Source: Levilactobacillus brevis
GTDB taxonomy: Bacteria > Bacillota > Bacilli > Lactobacillales > Lactobacillaceae
Direction of reading: 5' to 3'
DNA: 64,000 bases
Assembly (NCBI GenBank): GCA_021383565.1
Contig: CP079699.1
Coordinates: forward strand, 1 to 64,000
Shown here: positions 8,086 through 18,612 of the stretch, one piece after another
Layout of the letters: each line of letters begins with the position of its first letter
How positions within the stretch are numbered: the first letter of the stretch is position 1
The notes under the pieces: generated by a model
Told to the model about the DNA's origin: nothing
What the model saw: the letters and a program-made list of their open reading frames with translations, nothing else
The model's database searches: none
Made by a program: the position numbers and the translations under genes

Positions 8086-11000
8086 ATGGCAGTCAAGCAT
8101 ACGACAATCGACATCGACTGGAAAGTTAATACCAACGAGCTGAAAGCGTCAGTGCAAATGGCCGACGAGTATGCTTCCAAGGCATCACAAGGATTCAAGT
8201 CGGCGCAACGTTCGGTTGATCGGCTGGGCAATTCACAGGCTGCGGTTAACAAGGTTCTAAAATCTGCTCAGCAGGATTATCAGTCTGCTTCTCAAAGCAT
8301 GGACAAGTACCGAAATTCAACCAAGTTATCGGCTACTGAGTTAAAACAACTCAGGCAGGATACCGAAAACTATGAAAAGCGGCTGGCCTCAAGCCAACGT
8401 CAAATTAACCTCATTACCAAAGAGGGTAATAGTTACACTACCATGCTTAAGGCCCAAGGTCATCAACATGCTGCCCGTAGTGCAGAGTTGACATCTCTGC
8501 GTGGTACATATGCGTCCCTTCAGACGCAGTACCAGCGTGAAGCCTTGCAGTTAGAACGAATTAAAATTCGATCGGGTGAGACTTCGAAGGCTTATTTGAA
8601 TCAAAAAATTAAACTCAATGAGCTTGGAACACAGATAGCCAATGCATCGTCCAAACTCAATGGGTTTAACCGAGCCCAGAAGTCCATGAAGTCGGCTTCT
8701 GAGTCCGCTAACCGTGTTTATGATAAGACCAAGGCATTGAGCCTAGGTGTTGGCGCCGCGTTTGTCTATGGCGCTAAGAAGGCCATTGAGCTTCAGCATG
8801 AGTACAAGGTCACCAATAACTTGCTCACAACTGGTGGTGAGAGTGCCAGAACTTCACTGAAGGCCACTAAGCAAATGCAGGCTGACGGCGCTAAATATTC
8901 TATTCAGTATGGTAAGTCCCAAAAGTCGATTGCTGAGGGGTACCAGGAGCTAACCAAACGTGGCTATACTTCCGAACAATCCCTTGGCTCTATGCAGGCA
9001 TTGTTAAAGGCGTCTGTGGCTTCTGGGGACAGTTTTTCGGACGTTGTCCATGATTCAACAGCGGCCTTAGAGTCCTTTGGTATGCGGGCAAATTCAACTT
9101 CTGGCATGATCCGCAACACTAAAAAGGTCACCAATGAGATGGCATATGCTGCTGATTTGACGGCAACGGATTTCCATTCGATGGGGATTGCTCTTAGTTA
9201 TTCTGGTGTCAGTGCTAAGCAGGCTGGGTTAAGTCTTTCAGAAACTTCTAGCGCAATCGGTATTTTATCTAACAACGGTCTCGAAGCTGACAAAGCCGGG
9301 ACTGGTTTACGTAAGACGCTGACCAGTTTACAGTCGCCTTCAAAAGCAGCACAAGGTGCGCTTGACAAATTAGGGCTTTCAACCAAAGATTTCACCAAGA
9401 AAAATGGTGATATGAAGTCTATGGCTGACACGTTTAGCCTGATTCAAAAGCATAGTGCCAAGCTAGGAGCAACGGAAAAAGCTTCCGTATTTCATAATCT
9501 GTTTGGGGCAACAGGGCAACAAGCCGGGGCCATCTTAGCTGAGAATGCTGATCAGCTTGGCAAGTTAAACGAGAAGGTCAAGGATTCAGCTAAGAATGAC
9601 TATACCGGCAAACTATCAGCCAAGAACATGCGGTCTGCTCAAAACCAGATTAACAAGTTCAAACAGGCAGCCTCAGGTTTAGCTATCACTTTTGCACAAA
9701 CGGTACTCCCGTCGATTACTAAACTGGCAATCGGTATGGGGGGCTTGCTGGATAAGTTCGGCAAACTTGATAAGTCACAGAAGACCATGCTGACGTGGAC
9801 TGCCATAACGGTTGCTGCATTGGCACCAGCTGCGAAAGTTGTTAGTGTTATCACAACACTAGGTAGTGCGGCCATCAAGACGGCCAAACTTATCAAAGGC
9901 TTAGCTGTATCTCAGGATGCATTAGCTGCGTCTTCGACAGCATTGGCAGAATCCGAAGGAGCGGCTAGTGCCGCTACAACCGGAGCTTCTGCTGGTGGCG
10001 GGCTGCTCGCTAAGGGTAAGAGTCTCGCTGGTGGTTTGGTTAAGGGCGTTCTAGTTGCTGGTGTTGGACTAGATATCGGTATGCAAGCCGTTAGTGCGTT
10101 TAAGGAAGGTATTGGCACTAAAAAAGGTGGCCAAGACTTATGGGGTGCTGCTGGTAAGACTACCGGTGCCGCCATTGGCGGAGTGCTAACTGGCGGTAAC
10201 CCAGTCGGCATCATGATCGGTGAGCAGGCTGGTAACGAATTTACTAAGGTCGTTAAGGCTTCTGACTTTGTCAAACCTGATACGCATCCGGATAATACAC
10301 ATAATGCGCATAAAAAGGTTGATCCTAATCACACTCGCTCACTGCACGAAGGCGGAGAAAACACTTGGCAGGATGATGCTTCCATAGCCGAAACTATGGT
10401 TGAGGGTGGGACTGGTTCCAACAGTAGCAAGCCTAGTAAGAAGTCTGCTAAGAATCCATATAAGAAATTCCCCCAATATGCTAAAAAGGCCATATCTGAT
10501 GTTGGTAAGACGTTCAATGAAGGTGAAGGCCGGTTAATTCGTGCGACGGATGCGAACAGCAAGTCCGTTTCTAAGTCACTGCTATCTGAGAATGCTAAAA
10601 CTTATAATGGTCTGAAAAAGCAGGTTACCAATTATGGTGATACGCGGATCAAGGAGTCAAAACGAAGTCTAGATGTTTTAGTCAAGAATGGTTCTCTTAC
10701 TAAGAAACAAGAGAAGTCGATTCTTGATAGCGAGCAAAAGTCTAATTCAAAGCGCGAGGCTTCAGCAAAAAAGGCCATATCCGAAGTTACGAAATCTGAG
10801 GCTAACGGTGGTAAGGGTCGTCAAAAGGCCGTTGCCAACGCTAATGCCAAAATTGCTTCACTGATGTCTCAAGGCAATGCTAAGCAGAAGGTTATTCTGG
10901 GAAAGCTCAGCGACAGTACCAAAAAACTGTCTGCTAAGCAGGGAGCTGCAGTAGTTCAATCATCGTACAAGGCCATGCGGAGTACGATCAAAAATGCTAA

Positions 11001-13839
11001 CACCACCTATACCAAGTCTAAGTCGGCAGCAGAAAAGAAGTACAAAGCCGTTATGTCGGCGGCCGATCATGAACGATATGTCACTGGGACCTTATCTAAG
11101 AAGCAGTATGAGGCTATCAAGGAAAAGGCCGAAAAAACACGTGACAAATCAGTTGGTGCTGCCAAAGATCGTCGTGATAAGACTGTTGCTGCCGCACAGG
11201 ATGAGCACGAGAAGGTCGTTCGCGAAGCACGTGCTCAGACCAAAGGGCACTTGAAACAAGTTGACCAAGAGACCGGACAGGCTGTTGGACTATTTCAGTC
11301 AATGGTCAACAAAATCAATTCAATTCTTACGGGAATTAAATGGCCTGATATGGACCATCTAACATCCAATGAAATTGACAAGGTAAGTAAGAGTACCGCC
11401 AAAAGTGCAGTAGCACAGAATAAGACGCTTAGGAATATGGATGCCGGGAAGAAACATCCGGCAGCTACCAAGTCTAAGGCTACTTTCCGAACTGCGCCGA
11501 AGCTTAATACCGGTTTTGCTGTTGGTGGTACTATCCGCAAAACCGGTATGGCCATGGTTGGGGAAAATGGCTCCGAGGTCTTACAACGCGGAAAGCAATT
11601 CAGCGTTGTGGGTGCTAAGGGTGCACAACTTCTACAGGTACGGTCAGGTGATCGTATCTACAACCACGCAGATGTTACTAAGATGGTGCGAGGTTCCTTT
11701 GGACAACGACTCCCTAACTTTGCTGCTGGCACGACCCAGTTAACTAGCTTTGCTACTGGTAGCGGAGCCGCTATGCCAGGGCTGAGCAAGAAGACTTCTA
11801 AAGACTCAATTTCGGAATCCAAAAAGATGTCGAAATTAGTCACTAAGAACTACGGTGACATGTCTAAGAAGTCTGCTTCGTCGCTGAAACAGCTCAACAA
11901 GAAAAACGCCTCATTGTGGCATGATACTCGCACTGATGCGGAATCTGAGACCACTAAACTGCATAAGCGGGCGGTCAAGAAGTTTAACGACGTCAAAGAT
12001 GATACGGTTGCCTCACTGAAGTCGATGCACAAGCAGTTTAACAGCGTCACAACGGACCTAGTTAGCGATTTCGGGTCCATTTTTGGCAAGCTAAAAGGCC
12101 AAGCTCATAACGGGATGGCCGGTGCAATTTCTTCAATGAATTCCGGCATCAGCAGTATCGATACCACATTGGCTCAGTTTGGCGGGAACAAGTCTGTTTT
12201 GAAGCCAATTCACTATGCAACTGGGTCTAATGGTCCAATCGCTAGTGACCAGCTGGCCGTCCTTAACGACGCAACAAGTGGCCCTCGACAAGAACTAGTG
12301 GCACGTGGCAGTCAACTTTTGAAGCCTATTGGTAACGACGTCATTACACCTCTAAAAAAGGGTGATGAAGTCTTCAACGGATCACAGGTTGAGAAGGCTA
12401 AACCATACTTGCCACACTTCAAGAAAGGTACTGGTGCGTCTGATGATAAGCTGATTAGTCTGGCTGCTAAGAATCATAAGAACCCAGATGCTGCTTGGAA
12501 ACGTGACTTTGATGACAAGACGATTAAGCCTAAAGGGTCCGATCTGCAACGTGGGTTGACCACTACAGCCAAAGGTGCAACAGATTCTGTCGGTCCTAAT
12601 TGGTACAAGGCTGGTTGGAACGTCATCAATGATGCTATAAATGGTGGCAGCGGGGCCGGCGGTAACTGGGCGCACTCACCAGGTTCTGGGTGGAGCACAG
12701 GTGGCAATGGCCAGAAATTTGGTGACAGTCGTGACGGCGGTAGCCATGATGGCGTAGATTTTGGCGCAGCGTTGGGAACTCCATTTCATGCTATGCATGG
12801 TGGGGTTGTAACACGTGCTGGAAATCCTGTTTGGGCCCCCGGGGCTTTAGGTAAGGTCATTACCGTTAAGAGTGATGACGGTTATCAGGAAATCTACCAA
12901 GAATTTGGTGGAATGAGAAATATCAAAGTTTCCGTTGGTGACAAAGTCAAAACGGGGCAAACACTAGGTACTCTTGGACCATTAAATGGTGCTGGTAGCG
13001 GAGCTCATTTGCACGTCGGTGTCTCTCACGGGTCTTTGTGGGACCATGGGGGGACTTCAACCCGCGGCTGGTACGATGTCACCAAGATGCATGGCAAGAG
13101 TTCTGGTGTGGAGAAGAGTAAGCCTAAGGATACTGGCGTTGAAAAACTCTTCAAGCAAGAGATTGGCAAGTCAGCGTTGTCCTGGATTTCTAAACGTTTG
13201 CACGTCGATGATGACTCAGGATCAGGTGGAACAAGTGCGGCTCCTTCTGGGAGCCATAAACATTGGTTAGAACAGGCTGGCATTCCGGCAAGCCAATTTG
13301 CTGCTTACAACTCAATTATTACACCAGAGTCTGGATGGAACCCGACAATCCATAATCCAAGCAGTTCTGCCTACGGTATTCCTCAAGCCCTACCTGGTTC
13401 AAAGATGGCATCTGCGGGGTCTGATTGGAAGACCAATCCAATTACTCAATTGAAGTGGATGAAGAGCTACGTTAATGGCCGATACGGAGGCATTGATAAG
13501 GCATTAGCATTCAGAAAAGTACATGGTTGGCATGCCAAGGGTGGTCGTCCGAAGGTTGGTGAGTGGTCAATTGTTGGTGAGAAGGGGCCAGAACTCTTCA
13601 AGCCAGACTCAGCTGGGACCATTTATCCACACGAGAAATCGAAGCAGATTGCGAACCAATCAATCCCTTCAAATTCACGACACAGTAGTAAATCCAAGAT
13701 TGATTTTCACCCAACGATCAATGTCAATATCACTGGTGATGCTGGTGGAAATGTCACGAAGCAACAAGTTATGAAGTGGGTTAAGGAAGCGATGGGCGAA
13801 AGCTTTGAACAGCTACAAGACCTGTTAGGAGGAGCATAA
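8086..13839 (+). CDS. Tail tape measure protein with M23 and lytic transglycosylase domains
   Basis: 1917 residues; its length should set tail length. Residues about 1-200 are coiled coil. About 330-480 hold the conserved TMP core (QMQADGAKYSIQYGKSQKSI region). About 570-720 carry Ala/Gly-rich hydrophobic stretches. Residues about 1545-1650 are an M23 peptidase: SHDGVDFG gives the HxxxD-type zinc ligands and AHLHVG the HxH. Residues about 1730-1830 are a lytic transglycosylase-like domain (NSIITPESGWNPT with the catalytic Glu; SSAYGIPQALPGSKM). These domains probably open the peptidoglycan locally during injection. GTGAGGTGA ribosome site. Confidence 0.9.
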   Translation: MAVKHTTIDIDWKVNTNELKASVQMADEYASKASQGFKSAQRSVDRLGNSQAAVNKVLKSAQQDYQSASQSMDKYRNSTKLSATELKQLRQDTENYEKRLASSQRQINLITKEGNSYTTMLKAQGHQHAARSAELTSLRGTYASLQTQYQREALQLERIKIRSGETSKAYLNQKIKLNELGTQIANASSKLNGFNRAQKSMKSASESANRVYDKTKALSLGVGAAFVYGAKKAIELQHEYKVTNNLLTTGGESARTSLKATKQMQADGAKYSIQYGKSQKSIAEGYQELTKRGYTSEQSLGSMQALLKASVASGDSFSDVVHDSTAALESFGMRANSTSGMIRNTKKVTNEMAYAADLTATDFHSMGIALSYSGVSAKQAGLSLSETSSAIGILSNNGLEADKAGTGLRKTLTSLQSPSKAAQGALDKLGLSTKDFTKKNGDMKSMADTFSLIQKHSAKLGATEKASVFHNLFGATGQQAGAILAENADQLGKLNEKVKDSAKNDYTGKLSAKNMRSAQNQINKFKQAASGLAITFAQTVLPSITKLAIGMGGLLDKFGKLDKSQKTMLTWTAITVAALAPAAKVVSVITTLGSAAIKTAKLIKGLAVSQDALAASSTALAESEGAASAATTGASAGGGLLAKGKSLAGGLVKGVLVAGVGLDIGMQAVSAFKEGIGTKKGGQDLWGAAGKTTGAAIGGVLTGGNPVGIMIGEQAGNEFTKVVKASDFVKPDTHPDNTHNAHKKVDPNHTRSLHEGGENTWQDDASIAETMVEGGTGSNSSKPSKKSAKNPYKKFPQYAKKAISDVGKTFNEGEGRLIRATDANSKSVSKSLLSENAKTYNGLKKQVTNYGDTRIKESKRSLDVLVKNGSLTKKQEKSILDSEQKSNSKREASAKKAISEVTKSEANGGKGRQKAVANANAKIASLMSQGNAKQKVILGKLSDSTKKLSAKQGAAVVQSSYKAMRSTIKNANTTYTKSKSAAEKKYKAVMSAADHERYVTGTLSKKQYEAIKEKAEKTRDKSVGAAKDRRDKTVAAAQDEHEKVVREARAQTKGHLKQVDQETGQAVGLFQSMVNKINSILTGIKWPDMDHLTSNEIDKVSKSTAKSAVAQNKTLRNMDAGKKHPAATKSKATFRTAPKLNTGFAVGGTIRKTGMAMVGENGSEVLQRGKQFSVVGAKGAQLLQVRSGDRIYNHADVTKMVRGSFGQRLPNFAAGTTQLTSFATGSGAAMPGLSKKTSKDSISESKKMSKLVTKNYGDMSKKSASSLKQLNKKNASLWHDTRTDAESETTKLHKRAVKKFNDVKDDTVASLKSMHKQFNSVTTDLVSDFGSIFGKLKGQAHNGMAGAISSMNSGISSIDTTLAQFGGNKSVLKPIHYATGSNGPIASDQLAVLNDATSGPRQELVARGSQLLKPIGNDVITPLKKGDEVFNGSQVEKAKPYLPHFKKGTGASDDKLISLAAKNHKNPDAAWKRDFDDKTIKPKGSDLQRGLTTTAKGATDSVGPNWYKAGWNVINDAINGGSGAGGNWAHSPGSGWSTGGNGQKFGDSRDGGSHDGVDFGAALGTPFHAMHGGVVTRAGNPVWAPGALGKVITVKSDDGYQEIYQEFGGMRNIKVSVGDKVKTGQTLGTLGPLNGAGSGAHLHVGVSHGSLWDHGGTSTRGWYDVTKMHGKSSGVEKSKPKDTGVEKLFKQEIGKSALSWISKRLHVDDDSGSGGTSAAPSGSHKHWLEQAGIPASQFAAYNSIITPESGWNPTIHNPSSSAYGIPQALPGSKMASAGSDWKTNPITQLKWMKSYVNGRYGGIDKALAFRKVHGWHAKGGRPKVGEWSIVGEKGPELFKPDSAGTIYPHEKSKQIANQSIPSNSRHSSKSKIDFHPTINVNITGDAGGNVTKQQVMKWVKEAMGESFEQLQDLLGGA

Positions 13840-14486
13840 TGGTAAAACCTGTATACAAGCGAACTCGGGATGGGACTTCCGAGTTTTTTGGTGCATACAT
13901 GCACGAGTACGGAAAAAATAAGATGTCTCAACGAATCGGGATTCATGCCAAGACTGAGGATGATGATTCTGCTTCAGAAGTAACTCAGTATGCTATTGAA
14001 AAAGGCGAACCCATCACTGATCATTCGCGGCCAACAAGTAAGACAATCACCCTTTCAATCTTGATTCAAGAAGACACGATGGCTAAGGCCAATAAAGTCT
14101 GGACCAAATTAAATAAATGGCGGTTTGATGGTACTCAGGTGGTCTTTAAGGGTGCTGTCGTTTACTACAAGCATCTTCAAATCGAAGACTTGACCCGACA
14201 TGGCGAGAAGTATGCCTCAACCATTGAAGCTACTATGAGTCTGAAGTTTGTACATTTCGCGAAGACTTCCCGAATCAAGAAAAAGGGGAAGAAAAACAAC
14301 GGTAAGAAGAAACGCACCGGTAGCACCAAATCCGAAAAGACCAAGAGGACTTATCGCAAGACCAAGGCCGGTGATACCTACTGGGGTTTCCATCAAAGTT
14401 TTGGAACCTCGATTGCAACGTTACGCAAGTGGAATAAGTATCCGGATAGGAAGATTCCGATTGGTGTCCGGGTTCGAGTTAAGTGA
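13839..14486 (+). CDS. Baseplate LysM protein (XkdP-like)
   Basis: 215 residues, starting in the TAATG overlap with the tape measure stop. Residues 1-140 form a beta-rich baseplate domain, then a Lys/Thr-rich linker (about 143-170), then a C-terminal LysM-like module (KAGDTYWGFHQSFG, IPIGVRVRVK). PBSX XkdP and T4 gp53-type baseplate proteins carry LysM in this position, where it joins tail tube and baseplate. The assignment is by order and domain. Confidence 0.7.
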   Translation: MVKPVYKRTRDGTSEFFGAYMHEYGKNKMSQRIGIHAKTEDDDSASEVTQYAIEKGEPITDHSRPTSKTITLSILIQEDTMAKANKVWTKLNKWRFDGTQVVFKGAVVYYKHLQIEDLTRHGEKYASTIEATMSLKFVHFAKTSRIKKKGKKNNGKKKRTGSTKSEKTKRTYRKTKAGDTYWGFHQSFGTSIATLRKWNKYPDRKIPIGVRVRVK

Positions 14487-14497
14487 GGTGAATGGTG

Positions 14498-14890
14498 GTG
14501 TCACAGCATGACTATATTCCGGTAGATGTTGATGATTTGCCGGAAATTTTTGAAATTGAATTAGCAGATATCACCTTCAACTTTGGAGTGTCCTACAATG
14601 CTGTTGGTGATTTTTTTACGGTCGATTTATACGACGAGGACCTCAACCCAATCATTTTGGGTGAAAAATTGGTGTTGAATCACCGACTATGGGCCTATGT
14701 CAATGATGACCGACTGCCAGCGGTTGACTTGGTACCAATGGATGAGTCCGGACAAGCCACAGCCGTCAATGCTGAGACTTTTGGACGGACAGTGTTCTTG
14801 ATGATCGATGATATTGACCCAACAGATGATCTTAGTAGCGATGACTATGTTGGAATTGGCGAAGATGGGGGTGATGATGATGGCAGCTAA
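14498..14890 (+). CDS. Phage baseplate plug-like protein
   Basis: About 130 residues from GTG 14498. Earlier in-frame ATG 14492 and GTG 14495 are too close to the GAGGTG site at 14485-14490. A beta-rich core (YNAVGDFFTVDLYDEDLN) is followed by a very acidic end (DDLSSDDYVG, GDDDGS). Small acidic proteins before the hub gene are annotated as baseplate plug proteins in related prophages. It overlaps the next gene by 11 nt. Confidence 0.55.
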   Translation: MSQHDYIPVDVDDLPEIFEIELADITFNFGVSYNAVGDFFTVDLYDEDLNPIILGEKLVLNHRLWAYVNDDRLPAVDLVPMDESGQATAVNAETFGRTVFLMIDDIDPTDDLSSDDYVGIGEDGGDDDGS

Positions 14891-16121
14891 GTATCAAGTG
14901 GATCGGCGAGTCAAGTTGGTGCTGGATACAGGTAAGGAAAAAGTGACACTTGAAAATCTCAACCGGCTGAATCATTTACTAGAGATTCAGTTTAGTGTGC
15001 CATTTTCTAGCGAGCCCACACCAGATGTTGCGACAGTGACCATCATGAACTTGTCTAAGAAGACACGCGCTCTTTTTAAAAAAGGAGAGCACGTCACACT
15101 TTACGCAGGATATAAAGGTGATGTTGGAGTTCTGGCGGAGGGTAACATCAACAAAATTCCGCCTCTGCTATGGTCCGGTGTTGACTCGCAGTTCAGCTTT
15201 ACCTTCATCCAGGGCGCCGACTACTCAAAAAAGAAAGATGTTTCAATCACCTTTAAGAGACAATCGGATGCTGAACAAGTTATCAAGACGATTGCCAAAA
15301 AGTCAGGTATTCCGTTGAAATCCATCAAGCTGCAAATTCCGAAGAAATTTAAAAAGGGCTATACAGCTGATGGGCAGCCGTTAGAACTGATTGAATCTAT
15401 CGCTAAGAAGTGTGGGTCGGTACTGCGAATCGTGCGTGGAAAATACTGCGTGGTCTATGACACCAGTGCCAGTGATCTGCAGAAAATCGCGCGAACACGG
15501 CGCGCGGCAGTTCGGTCGGCTCATACCCACTACACCAATAAGGTGCGCCAGCAAGGGACGGCCGCCAAGTATCGGTCGTCGACGACGGCGACCATCTCAA
15601 AGGATCGTGCTCAGTACAAGAAGAATTTAACTGCCGCGCAGGGACGTTTGGATAAAGCCAAGACCAAGAGCGGTAAGGCCGCAGCCAAAAAGTCCGTAGC
15701 TCATTGGCAACAACGCATCAGTGAGGTTGGCGGATTGAAGTCCCACAAGAACGCGGTAGCTTCCTATGCCAAGCGGACCCAGGAAGTTAAAGATGCAAAG
15801 GACGATTGGGAAAATGCACAGAAGCTTTTGAATAAAGCGGAGAAGGCCTTACGGAAGGCTGGTGGGGCTAAGAAGAATAGTACGGCCACCAAGCCAGCCG
15901 AATTCTTGCTGTCGAACACAACTGGACTGACTGAGGAACCAAGCTACAGCGAAGATGACGATGGTGAATCATGGAGCTTTAGTTGCCTGCTGCAGCATCG
16001 CATTACGACAGACGCCGTAATCAAAGTTAAGAGCCGGAATTTGAATCGAACGATGGTCGTCGATAATGGGGAACACGCTTACGACGGTTCCTCATTTTTG
16101 ACTACGGGGGTGCTTAAGTAA
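14880..16121 (+). CDS. Baseplate hub protein (late control D / XkdQ-like)
   Basis: 413 residues from ATG 14880, chosen because GGGGGTGA precedes the ATGATGATG run with best spacing to the last ATG. The N-terminus (LENLNRLNHLLEIQFSVPF, then TIMNLSKKTRALFKKG) is the gpD/gp27 hub fold start. Residues about 210-335 are an Ala/Lys-rich coiled-coil insert. The end returns to a beta fold (NRTMVVDNGEHAYDG). Hub trimers connect tube and spike. Confidence 0.7.
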   Translation: MAAKYQVDRRVKLVLDTGKEKVTLENLNRLNHLLEIQFSVPFSSEPTPDVATVTIMNLSKKTRALFKKGEHVTLYAGYKGDVGVLAEGNINKIPPLLWSGVDSQFSFTFIQGADYSKKKDVSITFKRQSDAEQVIKTIAKKSGIPLKSIKLQIPKKFKKGYTADGQPLELIESIAKKCGSVLRIVRGKYCVVYDTSASDLQKIARTRRAAVRSAHTHYTNKVRQQGTAAKYRSSTTATISKDRAQYKKNLTAAQGRLDKAKTKSGKAAAKKSVAHWQQRISEVGGLKSHKNAVASYAKRTQEVKDAKDDWENAQKLLNKAEKALRKAGGAKKNSTATKPAEFLLSNTTGLTEEPSYSEDDDGESWSFSCLLQHRITTDAVIKVKSRNLNRTMVVDNGEHAYDGSSFLTTGVLK

Positions 16122-16465
16122 TGGCAAACAAAAGACCAGAACTAAAATTTTTTCGTTTCTTCGCACGAAAGGTAAAGCGTGAGACACACGTCCACCTACT
16201 TTGCCGAGTGGTTTCGGTAGAATCGGATCATACCTGTACCGTACAACCACAAGACCTTGCGCCTGATGGCGATAAGCGAGGGATGATTCTGAGTGTACGA
16301 ATTCCTAAGCATGCTCGAGACGATGTGAAAAAGGATGTCAGCGTAAGTGTGGGTTTTTTCGATCGCGACGTTTCAGAAGCCGATGTAGGCGATGCTGGAG
16401 ATATCTCAAATGCGTCAGACCGTTTGCATAGCTTGAATGACGCATTTATTGAGGCGGTGTTTTAA
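16121..16465 (+). CDS. Baseplate spike-like protein (Gp138/gpV N-terminal type)
   Basis: 114 residues, overlapping the hub stop by 1 nt (TAATG). The pattern VHLLCRVVSVESDHTCTVQP, followed by DVSVSVGFFDRDVSEAD, fits an OB-fold spike domain at the tip of contractile tails. There is no long beta-helix, so the tip would be short. The assignment rests on order (hub, spike, gp25) and fold pattern. Confidence 0.6.
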   Translation: MANKRPELKFFRFFARKVKRETHVHLLCRVVSVESDHTCTVQPQDLAPDGDKRGMILSVRIPKHARDDVKKDVSVSVGFFDRDVSEADVGDAGDISNASDRLHSLNDAFIEAVF

Positions 16466-16866
16466 TGGCTGACTTACGGGATATGAAACAGAACGCGAGC
16501 GGTGACTTAGTGATTAACGATGGGCAAATGGAAACAGTTAGTGGTCAGGAAGAACTGGCTCAGTGCATTCGTACCATTATTAGCAATCAACTTGGTGATG
16601 CACCGCTGGCCCCAGAATTGGGGATGGATTATGAGAACCTACTAGGTGAGGACTTTAACGAGGCGTTTGCGCAAAGCGATTTTGAAGATGCCATCTTGGA
16701 TCAGGAGCCACGGGTAGTGGCCATCACTGATACTGAATTTAGTTTGGACCATAAAACGCGGATTCTGTCAATAACATTGACGATGACTGTAGATATGAAC
16801 CAAACCGAAAATGAGGATAATTACGAAGAAATTGAGCAGGAGGTGACACTAGATGGCGGATACTAG
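16465..16866 (+). CDS. Baseplate wedge protein (gp25/DUF2634-like)
   Basis: 133 residues. The pattern DLRDMKQNASGDLVINDGQ, ELAQCIRTIISNQLGDAPLAP and DFEDAILDQEPRV is typical of gp25/gpW-like wedge proteins that start sheath polymerisation. It overlaps the previous gene by 1 nt and the J gene by 14 nt. Confidence 0.75.
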   Translation: MADLRDMKQNASGDLVINDGQMETVSGQEELAQCIRTIISNQLGDAPLAPELGMDYENLLGEDFNEAFAQSDFEDAILDQEPRVVAITDTEFSLDHKTRILSITLTMTVDMNQTENEDNYEEIEQEVTLDGGY

Positions 16867-18031
16867 TACTGAGTATGGGGCGACCGAACATGGCTATATC
16901 GCAGAACCCGAAGATGCAATTTTAATTGATCTCTTTGAGCTGGCTGGTAGCCTGATGGGAGCCAACATTGATACCTCTGAGAAGTCAGTTCTAGGTAGCT
17001 TCATTCGTATCGTAGCTCACCGTATGGCAATTTACGAGCAGACCATCGGTAAGGTCTGGGATTCCTGGTTTTACGATACTGCCACGGGAGTTAACCTGGA
17101 TAAGGTTGTCGCACTGCTGGGGCTGACACGAAACAAAGCCCAACCAGCTTATGTAACGCTTAGCTTCACCGGAAAACCAGATACCGTAATTGACCCGGAC
17201 GAAATGTTTGAGACTGAGGACGGCCAAATTTTCATGCTCGAGGACACGTTAATCTTGGACGCTGATGGTAACGGGTCTGGAACCGCAGTATCGATGGACG
17301 AGTCCGCCGATGCTAACGTAGCAGCGGAAACTATTACTAAGCAGACAATGCCGGTCGAAGATATCACATCCGTGACAAACCCGATTGCGGCGACTGGTGG
17401 CATGGTGACTGAAGATGATGAGACCTTTCGTAAACGCGTAGAAATTTTTGAGAAATCATTGTCTGGAGCCACTCAAGACGGGATTAAATCGTCTGTAGCA
17501 AACGTAGCTGGTGTGGACCAAGTAGAGGTCAACGTCAACGACACCAATGAAACTGATGCTAATGATGATCCGCCTAAGTCTATTCACGTCTATGCCACAG
17601 GGGGAATCGATGGGGACGTCGCACAAGCAATCAGTGACGTGATAGCGGGAGGTACCCAAACAGTGGGTTCTACAGTATGCCGAATTCTTGACCGAGGCGG
17701 ACACCCGCAGGAAATTCACTTTGACCGACCAACCGGGGTCCCACTCTTCATGTCGATTACTTTAGATATAGACAGCACGCTGTTTGAATCTGATGGTGTT
17801 GACCAAATCAAAGACAACATTAAAACGTACCTTAACTCCTTAACGATGGGAGATAAGGTGCGTTTTACGTATCTGTATACTTTGGTCTATAGCGTTACGG
17901 GGGTTACGGATGCCGACATCAAGATTGGCCGTTCAAAGGAAACTTTGACATCCGCTGATATTCAGCTTGCGACCTTTGAAGCAGTAGCCTACGAAGATGG
18001 AGATATCGAGGTGGTTACGAATGCAGATTGA
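16853..18031 (+). CDS. Baseplate J-like protein
   Basis: 392 residues. The conserved core is easy to see: EDDETFRKRVEIFEKSLSGA, followed by KSSVANVAGVDQVEVNVND, typical of the Mu gp47/P2 gpJ family of baseplate wedge proteins. GGAGGTGAC lies before the ATG inside the upstream gene. The order gp25-J-I is that of P2 and Mu type tails. Confidence 0.85.
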   Translation: MADTSTEYGATEHGYIAEPEDAILIDLFELAGSLMGANIDTSEKSVLGSFIRIVAHRMAIYEQTIGKVWDSWFYDTATGVNLDKVVALLGLTRNKAQPAYVTLSFTGKPDTVIDPDEMFETEDGQIFMLEDTLILDADGNGSGTAVSMDESADANVAAETITKQTMPVEDITSVTNPIAATGGMVTEDDETFRKRVEIFEKSLSGATQDGIKSSVANVAGVDQVEVNVNDTNETDANDDPPKSIHVYATGGIDGDVAQAISDVIAGGTQTVGSTVCRILDRGGHPQEIHFDRPTGVPLFMSITLDIDSTLFESDGVDQIKDNIKTYLNSLTMGDKVRFTYLYTLVYSVTGVTDADIKIGRSKETLTSADIQLATFEAVAYEDGDIEVVTNAD

Positions 18032-18611
18032 TCCAACCCTACAGAACTTGCCACCATCTTTTGACCGCTCTACCGAATCAAATAACTGGAAGCTGATGCA
18101 ACTGGCTGAGCAACCCATGAGTAAAGGCGAGGACCAACTAAACTTCATGCTTAAAATGCGGGCGTTGGATACTTCCAAAAAGGAGTTTCTTGATCGAATC
18201 GGGAAACTTATTGGCGTTTACCGTGGACAGGCCGATGATGACTTTTATCGACGCATGATCTACGCACGGCTCGCGCGGCGACATACCGATGGGACCATTA
18301 ATCAAATTTATGATGTCGTCTCGGCAATCCTCTCTGCGGACCCACACGAATTCCGGGTACGCCCTCTTTGGAACGTAACTGGTGAACCGATGGCAATTGA
18401 GGTCTTGAATGTCCCAGCAATCTACATTGATTCTCAGGAGAAGGAGGCCTTACTTCTGGAGCAAATTAGGTCATCAGTCGCGGCCCCCACGCGGGTAGCT
18501 GGAATCGGATTCCAGAAGACGGTTAAGTCCACGCTTTACTACGCAATGCAATTTCAGACGACACAGGTTATCGAATCGACGATGAGTGTGCCGCAATTAA
18601 AGGAGGGATAA
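18021..18611 (+). CDS. Baseplate I-like protein (DUF2612/gpI)
   Basis: 196 residues from ATG 18021, with GAGGTGG 6-12 nt upstream; an earlier in-frame ATG at 17997 has no ribosome site. The LLxxVYRGQADDDFYRRMIYAR-type segment (KEFLDRIGKLIGVYRGQ, residues about 55-75) is typical of the protein that follows J and links baseplate to fibres. It overlaps J by 11 nt. Confidence 0.7.
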   Translation: MQIDPTLQNLPPSFDRSTESNNWKLMQLAEQPMSKGEDQLNFMLKMRALDTSKKEFLDRIGKLIGVYRGQADDDFYRRMIYARLARRHTDGTINQIYDVVSAILSADPHEFRVRPLWNVTGEPMAIEVLNVPAIYIDSQEKEALLLEQIRSSVAAPTRVAGIGFQKTVKSTLYYAMQFQTTQVIESTMSVPQLKEG

Positions 18612-18612
18612 A